Shown here one piece after another: positions 5,719 to 8,046 of a stretch of DNA of 8,046 bases (its first letter is position 1; each line of letters begins with the position of its first letter). Source of the stretch: CAMBDR01 sp046597185. Its GTDB lineage: Bacteria; Pseudomonadota; Gammaproteobacteria; Burkholderiales; Burkholderiaceae_D. The stretch spans positions 1-8,046 of the forward strand of contig JBKJLF010000649.1 in assembly GCA_046597185.1 (NCBI GenBank), in the 5' to 3' direction. A program made the position numbers and the translations under genes. The notes below the pieces were generated by a model. The model was not told where the DNA came from. It made no database searches and saw only the letters and a program-made list of their open reading frames with translations.

Positions 5719-6315
5719 CTATCGGTTCATCGAACCCCCAGTCATTTTCCGCTTTCGTGCAACCTTGATACTACCGTAAGCGGTTGTACTGCCCAAGGTT
5801 CTGCCGCCAGAAATTTGTGCTGGTCGGGATGAAACAAGCCTACTTCCGGTAGTTGGTGATGCGCCAACATAAGGCATTGGGTAGACTTTAGGCTTACCCC
5901 GTGCGATGACCGCTATACCCTGTCCACGCAGCAATACAGCCTGAATGGTTGAAATGCCAAGCAATGTCACAGCACGCGCGAAGTGTTGCCCGGCTTTATC
6001 CAAGTCTGCATTGGACTGAGCTTTAACCGCTGATGTGACGAACTTATAGAGTTCTTCCGCCCCCTCAAAGACTGAAAAACCCAGTGTGACAACGCCGATC
6101 CCCAGAAGAAGAATATCGACGATCTCGCCGACACCAACGACATGCGAACCCGCCCAAATGATCAGTGTCCCGGCAATGACCGCAAATGTTTGCGGTTTTA
6201 AAAGCGCCTCGACGATTGCACGGGCGTGAAGTGGGATTGCGGGGAGTGATCGGCGCATTGCTTCACCGATCTTATCCTTGGCTGACATGAGCATTATTTC
6301 TGTATTGGTTTGCAT
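5719..6315 (-). CDS. Cassette-borne membrane protein resembling a polymorphic-toxin pre-toxin segment, without toxin domain
   Basis: A 198-aa protein. After an amphipathic start, two hydrophobic segments span roughly residues 43-61 (TFAVIAGTLIIWAGSHVVG) and 64-82 (GEIVDILLLGIGVVTLGFS), followed by a helical part with ADLDKAGQHFARAVTLLGI (103-121). This arrangement resembles, from memory, the conserved helical segment that precedes the enzyme domain in some PAAR/Rhs-type secreted toxins. Here only a basic tail (GSTTAYGSIKVARKRKMTGG) follows, where a toxin domain would be expected. It may be a truncated effector, a decoy, or an independent membrane protein. The leader from the previous attC (R' ending at 6414) is about 98 bases and has no strong Shine-Dalgarno sequence; Met8 and Met10 are alternative starts. 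The stop is TGA at 5719-5721. Confidence 0.7.
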   Translation of the reverse strand: MQTNTEIMLMSAKDKIGEAMRRSLPAIPLHARAIVEALLKPQTFAVIAGTLIIWAGSHVVGVGEIVDILLLGIGVVTLGFSVFEGAEELYKFVTSAVKAQSNADLDKAGQHFARAVTLLGISTIQAVLLRGQGIAVIARGKPKVYPMPYVGASPTTGSRLVSSRPAQISGGRTLGSTTAYGSIKVARKRKMTGGSMNR

Positions 6316-6413
6316 AAAATAGGTTGAATTTCAATTGAGTGATGTCGTCATTAAACGGTAGAAATAATGGTAGTGCTGGCGATTAAGCTATGCCTCACCG
6401 TATCAATAATCAT

Positions 6414-6483
6414 GCCTAACGTAGCGTTCAGTGGCAATGCGCGGCTTTATCGCGCAGCGTCCGCTGGAACTGCCGGGTTGGGC
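6414..6483 (-). repeat. attC site (70 bp, short type) after hicA
   Basis: On the minus strand it runs from R'' GCCCAAC (6483-6477) to R' GTTAGGC (6420-6414), both perfect consensus matches. The arms pair through GGCAGTTCCAG against AGCGTTCAG, the first arm with extra bases, and the spacer is short. The TAG stop of hicA (6486-6484) directly touches the R'' core, a hallmark of a cassette gene. Confidence 0.9.
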
Positions 6484-6708
6484 CTAGCGCATCCTAAGAA
6501 ACTCATCAAGGGTAAGCCCAATGTCTTTCGCGATTTGGCGAAGCAGAACTGGTGAAATATCGCGCCCTTGATGAAAGGGCACCGTAGTGCATCTTCCCGC
6601 AGTGTCGCGGAACTGTTTATGCGAACCGCGCTGCCGAACCTCTGTGAAACCGAGCGCAACAAGAATGGCGATGACTTCGCTCGGTTTTAGAACTGGGATA
6701 TTTCCCAT
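6484..6708 (-). CDS. hicA: HicA-type mRNA interferase toxin
   Basis: A 74-aa protein of usual HicA length with the double-stranded-RNA-binding-like fold signature: KPSEVIAILVALGFTEVRQRGSHKQF (residues 8-33), including the catalytic histidine (His30 in GSHKQF), then TTVPFHQGRDISPVLLRQIAKDIGLTLDEFL, which is typical for the family. HicA cleaves mRNA and stops translation, with HicB neutralising it. The ATG is three bases after the hicB stop, so the two are translationally coupled. The order hicB-hicA is the reverse of the E. coli hicAB arrangement, though known elsewhere. The stop touches the attC at 6414-6483. All expected residues are present, so the toxin looks intact. Confidence 0.92.
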   Translation of the reverse strand: MGNIPVLKPSEVIAILVALGFTEVRQRGSHKQFRDTAGRCTTVPFHQGRDISPVLLRQIAKDIGLTLDEFLRMR

Positions 6709-6711
6709 TGT

Positions 6712-6921
6712 TTACGCAATAGCAACATTTTGAACGCCGACGAATTCTGACTCAAGCTCAGGCTCGCCATCTTCAAGCAACATCTCAATGACTTCTTGTA
6801 GGTTTTGGTTAACCTCATCGAGAGTCGCGCCCTGCGAGTGCGCGCCGGGAAACCCAGGAACGAACCCAACAAATAGCTTGGTTTGGGCGCAGCGTTCTAT
6901 TACCGCAGAATAAGTTCTCAT
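6712..6921 (-). CDS. hicB: HicB-family antitoxin
   Basis: A 69-aa protein with the partial RNase-H-like HicB fold: RTYSAVIERCA strand, FVGFVPGFPGAHSQGATLDEVNQNLQEVIEMLLEDGEPE (residues 17-55), as in HicB-like antitoxins. The start at 6921 has GGAG six bases upstream; the longer frame from 6936 does not. It is the short form with no added ribbon-helix-helix or helix-turn-helix DNA-binding domain, so autorepression may rest on another feature or be absent. A sigma-70-like promoter precedes it (6949-6977). Antitoxin-toxin pairs in cassettes are thought to stabilise large arrays against cassette loss. Confidence 0.9.
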   Translation of the reverse strand: MRTYSAVIERCAQTKLFVGFVPGFPGAHSQGATLDEVNQNLQEVIEMLLEDGEPELESEFVGVQNVAIA

Positions 6922-6948
6922 AATTGACTCCAGCACCAGTGATGCATG

Positions 6949-6977
6949 ATTATCGGCCTAGTATCGGCAACCTGCAA
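6949..6977 (-). promoter_or_regulatory. Sigma-70-like promoter for hicBA inside its cassette
   Basis: On the minus strand TTGCAG (6977-6972) and GATAAT (6954-6949) are separated by exactly 17 bases, each one or two bases from consensus. The -35 element begins three bases after the R' core of the attC at 6980-7099, so the promoter travels with the cassette. A small ATGCAT dyad just downstream (6942-6947) could be part of an operator. Confidence 0.65.
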
Positions 6978-6979
6978 CA

Positions 6980-7099
6980 GCCCAACGTAAAAGTAACGGG
7001 CACGTCCGGAGGCAGCCCAAAAAAGTGGCAAACCGTTGATGCTGTGCAAGACTAAAACGACGTTTCGGTGGGCGTGGCCGATTGACCGTTATGTTGGAC
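6980..7099 (-). repeat. attC site (120 bp, long type), near-copy of the one at 5379-5498
   Basis: On the minus strand it runs from R'' GTCCAAC (7099-7093) to R' GTTGGGC (6986-6980), both consensus. The length equals that of the 5379-5498 site, and the two differ at about 17 positions by hand alignment, mainly in the spacer. The outer arms are almost invariant (TAACGGTCAA and CCCGTTAC blocks). The pair indicates a shared source for these two attC ends. Confidence 0.9.
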
Positions 7100-7255
7100 G
7101 AGATGGTAGCACAAGACGACCAGCCGTTGCACACCGAATCGCAAAAATACTCGCGCACACGGGCATGCGTGAAACGCATGAGCGAAGACGCACTGGCGCG
7201 TGCGTGGGCGACGATGGGCGAATTTGGTGTTGAGATTTGCATGGGGGAAATGTGA
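7091..7255 (+). CDS. Putative small protein (54 aa) in reverse orientation within its cassette
   Basis: The ORF fills the gap between two attC sites but runs on the plus strand, against the array. It begins MLDEMVAQDDQPLH and ends GVEICMGEM; the middle (SEDALARAWATMGEFGVEI) is a convincing amphipathic helix. Composition is acidic and protein-like, whereas the minus-strand frame over the same DNA reads as Arg/Ser/Cys-rich shadow and then runs through the attC. The first ATG overlaps the attC core; Met5 at 7103 is an alternative start. No good Shine-Dalgarno sequence is visible, and any promoter would lie within the attC. It may instead be a non-coding cassette. No family is recognised. Confidence 0.4.
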   Translation: MLDEMVAQDDQPLHTESQKYSRTRACVKRMSEDALARAWATMGEFGVEICMGEM

Positions 7256-7264
7256 TACCGTGCC

Positions 7265-7363
7265 GCCCAACGTTTGACGTGAGGGGCTGGCGTAGCGGCA
7301 AAGTTGCGAAGGTAACCCACAAGCGCAGCTTGTGGGCGGTCCCGCTCGCCGGAATTGTTGGGC
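7265..7363 (-). repeat. attC site (99 bp) after the 107-aa gene
   Basis: On the minus strand it runs from R'' GCCCAAC (7363-7357) to R' GTTGGGC (7271-7265), both perfect. The first arm reads AATTC...CGAGCGGGACCGCC and the second, in reverse complement, GTTTGACGTGAGGGGC. They pair with the extra bases on the first arm, as in class-1-type cassettes. The TGA stop of the 107-aa gene (7367-7365) lies one base before the R'' core. Confidence 0.9.
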
Positions 7364-7364
7364 G

Positions 7365-7688
7365 TCATTGCTGTGAGACCAGTTCCCAAAGAGCCTTTTC
7401 CCAAATACTGGAAGTCTCTTGCCACTCATGCAATTCGTCAATCTGCTTGGCGTCGAATAACTCTATAGCTCTGGGGCGCTCCGCTTGATGTTCTCGAAGA
7501 TTCTCTTCTAGCAGTTGGATAGCAAGCCTGCGGCACTTTTCCCTGATGGGAACGTTATCGATACGTTGCACGATGTGCAATAATAATAAAATTTTACATA
7601 TTTTTTTGGCAAGTCCAAAGATTGGAAGCACCGTTCCCTTAAAGAATTCGTTGTACTCGCGGCGGGAGGCTTGAAGTGACGCATTCAT
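7365..7688 (-). CDS. Cassette-borne hypothetical helical protein, 107 aa
   Basis: The start at 7688 has AGAGGA six bases upstream; an upstream in-frame ATG at 7730 overlaps the attC-like core at 7722-7728 and lacks such a site. The stop lies one base before the attC core, as in many cassettes. The protein appears all-helical: a short hydrophobic helix near residues 18-41 (GTVLPIFGLAKKICKILLLLHIV) with basic flanks, then amphipathic helices (EKCRRLAIQLLEENLREHQAE, and IDELHEWQETSSIWEKALWELV). The hydrophobic helix might associate with a membrane. No family is recognised. As the cassette nearest the likely attachment end, it should be the most recently acquired and the best expressed if a Pc promoter lies to the right, though none is clear. 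Confidence 0.7.
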   Translation of the reverse strand: MNASLQASRREYNEFFKGTVLPIFGLAKKICKILLLLHIVQRIDNVPIREKCRRLAIQLLEENLREHQAERPRAIELFDAKQIDELHEWQETSSIWEKALWELVSQQ

Positions 7689-7721
7689 ACGAATTCCTCT
7701 TGATCGTGCGTCTCTTGTGAT

Positions 7722-7782
7722 GTCCAACATTCAAATTGAGCGACAGGTCGCTTCTGGTCTGTGCTCGAATGTAGGGTTGAAC
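7722..7782 (-). repeat. Probable attC-like palindrome (61 bp) at the head of the array
   Basis: On the minus strand GTTCAAC (7782-7776) and GTTGGAC (7728-7722) bracket a stem in which GAGCACAG pairs with CTGTCGCTC. Both cores fit the consensus and 61 bp is within the attC range. The extra base, however, sits on the second arm, the opposite of the other six sites, so it may be a plus-oriented attC or a coincidental hairpin next to an attI-type junction. Confidence 0.5.
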
Positions 7783-7803
7783 TAAACCGCTTCGCGGTGA
7801 GTT
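7780..7803. repeat. Hairpin (AACT..ACCGC / GCGGT..AGTT)
   Basis: ACCGC and GCGGT pair over a TTC loop and the stem extends through AACT/AGTT with a small internal mismatch. It adjoins the attC-like site at 7722-7782 and is followed by the 10-bp palindrome GTTGATCAAC (7804-7813). No U-tract follows on either strand, so a terminator role is unlikely. It may mark the end of a mobile element carrying the recombinase. Confidence 0.4.
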
Positions 7804-7903
7804 GTTGATCAACGAAACACCGCTCCGGCCCACTTTACACTTGCGCGGGCGTAACACCCCCGACAACTTTTTTCACTTTCTACCCCACCTTGCCCTACGC
7901 TGA

Positions 7904-7923
7904 AATTGGGAATTTCCCCAATT
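7904..7923. promoter_or_regulatory. Inverted repeat just before the recombinase gene (possible operator)
   Basis: AATTGGG (7904-7910) and CCCAATT (7917-7923) form a perfect 7-bp inverted repeat with a six-base loop. It ends five bases before the Shine-Dalgarno sequence AGGGAG (7929-7934) of the gene at 7941. It could be an operator, a recombination-site arm or a translation-controlling hairpin; the sequence alone does not decide. Confidence 0.4.
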
Positions 7924-7940
7924 TTGCCAGGGAGTCAGTC

Positions 7941-8046
7941 ATGAGTGCCTTACGCCAACAGATGCAAAACGACATGGTGTTGCGTGGTTTTGCAAGCCGT
8001 ACCCAAGAAGCTTATCTTGCCTGTGTGACCGGAATTGCCCGGTATT
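7941..8046 (+). CDS. Tyrosine recombinase (N-terminal fragment, cut by window edge)
   Basis: ATG at 7941 with AGGGAG six bases upstream; 35 codons are visible before the window ends. The product reads MSALRQQMQNDMVLRGFASR, then TQEAYLACVTGIARY. This is the N-terminal SAM-like, core-binding part of a tyrosine recombinase: a first helix ending in D-M-x-L-R-G, then S/P-R-T-Q-x-A-Y, which contacts DNA. The pattern resembles recombinases found beside IS91-family (HUH) transposases rather than integron IntI, whose N-terminus typically reads RHYSxRTExAYxxWI. The catalytic R-H-R-Y residues and the IntI-specific insertion are outside the window. Its location and direction, divergent from the array, are those expected of an integron integrase. 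Confidence 0.8.
   Translation, partial: MSALRQQMQNDMVLRGFASRTQEAYLACVTGIARY

Larger units (their letters stand above)
3160..7782 (-). mobile_element. Integron-type gene-cassette array (six clear attC sites, one probable)
   Basis: Six imperfect palindromes of 70-120 bp end in attC-type core sites and separate single genes or gene pairs; a seventh at 7722-7782 is likely. Cassette units, from right to left, have approximate borders at 7722, 7265, 6980, 6414, 5379, 4121 and 3160. Asymmetry of the arms puts all six clear attC sites in the minus orientation, agreeing with most gene directions, so the attachment point should lie to the right. No IntI gene or attI is recognisable in the window. The genes are mostly unknown, as in environmental and chromosomal integrons. 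The attC sites are a mix of types rather than one uniform repeat. Confidence 0.85.

Noticed and set aside
5379..7099. The two 120-bp repeats as a CRISPR array or IS ends
   Set aside because: They are widely spaced, internally palindromic, lack uniform spacers, and carry attC core sites at both ends.
6958..7242. Minus-strand ORF starting at 7242 and running through the attC at 6980-7099
   Set aside because: It has no Shine-Dalgarno sequence, reads as Arg/Ser/Cys-rich shadow and uses the whole 120-bp attC as coding sequence; the plus-strand frame looks more protein-like.
7780..7813. Hairpin and GTTGATCAAC palindrome as a further attC or a terminator
   Set aside because: The stem is too short for an attC, the cores do not fit RYYYAAC/GTTRRRY on both sides, and no U-tract follows for a terminator.
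7941..8046. Naming the recombinase intI
   Set aside because: The visible N-terminus does not match IntI and the diagnostic C-terminal insertion is outside the window, so only the tyrosine recombinase class is claimed.

Overview
The window holds an integron-type gene-cassette array that runs leftward on the minus strand, from about 7782 down to about 3160. To its right is the start of a tyrosine recombinase gene. To its left is a non-cassette region with eroded and fused genes. Codon use, Shine-Dalgarno sites and recognisable families (HicBA, a TfoX C-terminal protein, a DUF1272 remnant, an IS91-associated type of recombinase) suggest a gamma- or betaproteobacterium. No marker places it more closely, and no rRNA, tRNA or CRISPR array was seen.

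The array is defined by six imperfect palindromes ending in the attC core sites (RYYYAAC ... GTTRRRY), at 3160-3249, 4121-4214, 5379-5498, 6414-6483, 6980-7099 and 7265-7363. A seventh, less certain one lies at 7722-7782. In all six, the arm that comes first on the minus strand carries the extra unpaired bases expected of the L'' arm. Most cassette genes are on the minus strand, and several stop next to or inside the R'' core, as is typical of cassettes. Two attC sites (5379-5498 and 6980-7099) are 120-bp near-copies; the others differ in length and sequence, so the cassettes probably come from different sources.

From right to left the cassettes carry: a 107-aa helical protein (7365-7688); a very short cassette whose best ORF faces the other way (7091-7255, plus); a hicB-hicA toxin-antitoxin pair with its own promoter (6484-6977); a 198-aa membrane protein resembling the pre-toxin segment of a polymorphic toxin without its enzyme domain, plus a 35-aa ORF (5579-6315); a 356-aa protein with a glycine zipper and 14-residue beta-strand repeats (4246-5316); a 289-aa protein that may be immunity-like (3244-4113); and a SnoaL/NTF2-like protein (2800-3156). 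The last gene has no recognisable attC after it, so the array seems to end, or be broken, near 2800.

The recombinase beginning at 7941 (plus) is placed and oriented as an integron integrase would be, divergent from the array. Its visible N-terminus, however, looks like the recombinases that accompany IS91-family elements rather than IntI.

The left flank, 1-2817, holds a small ORF and a six-helix membrane protein in a probable operon (49-1401), a secreted-protein ORF (1519-1833) fused directly to the first 14-15 codons of a DUF1272 gene (1834-1877), a stand-alone TfoX C-terminal-domain protein (2030-2302) and an unrecognised helical ORF on the plus strand (2389-2817).
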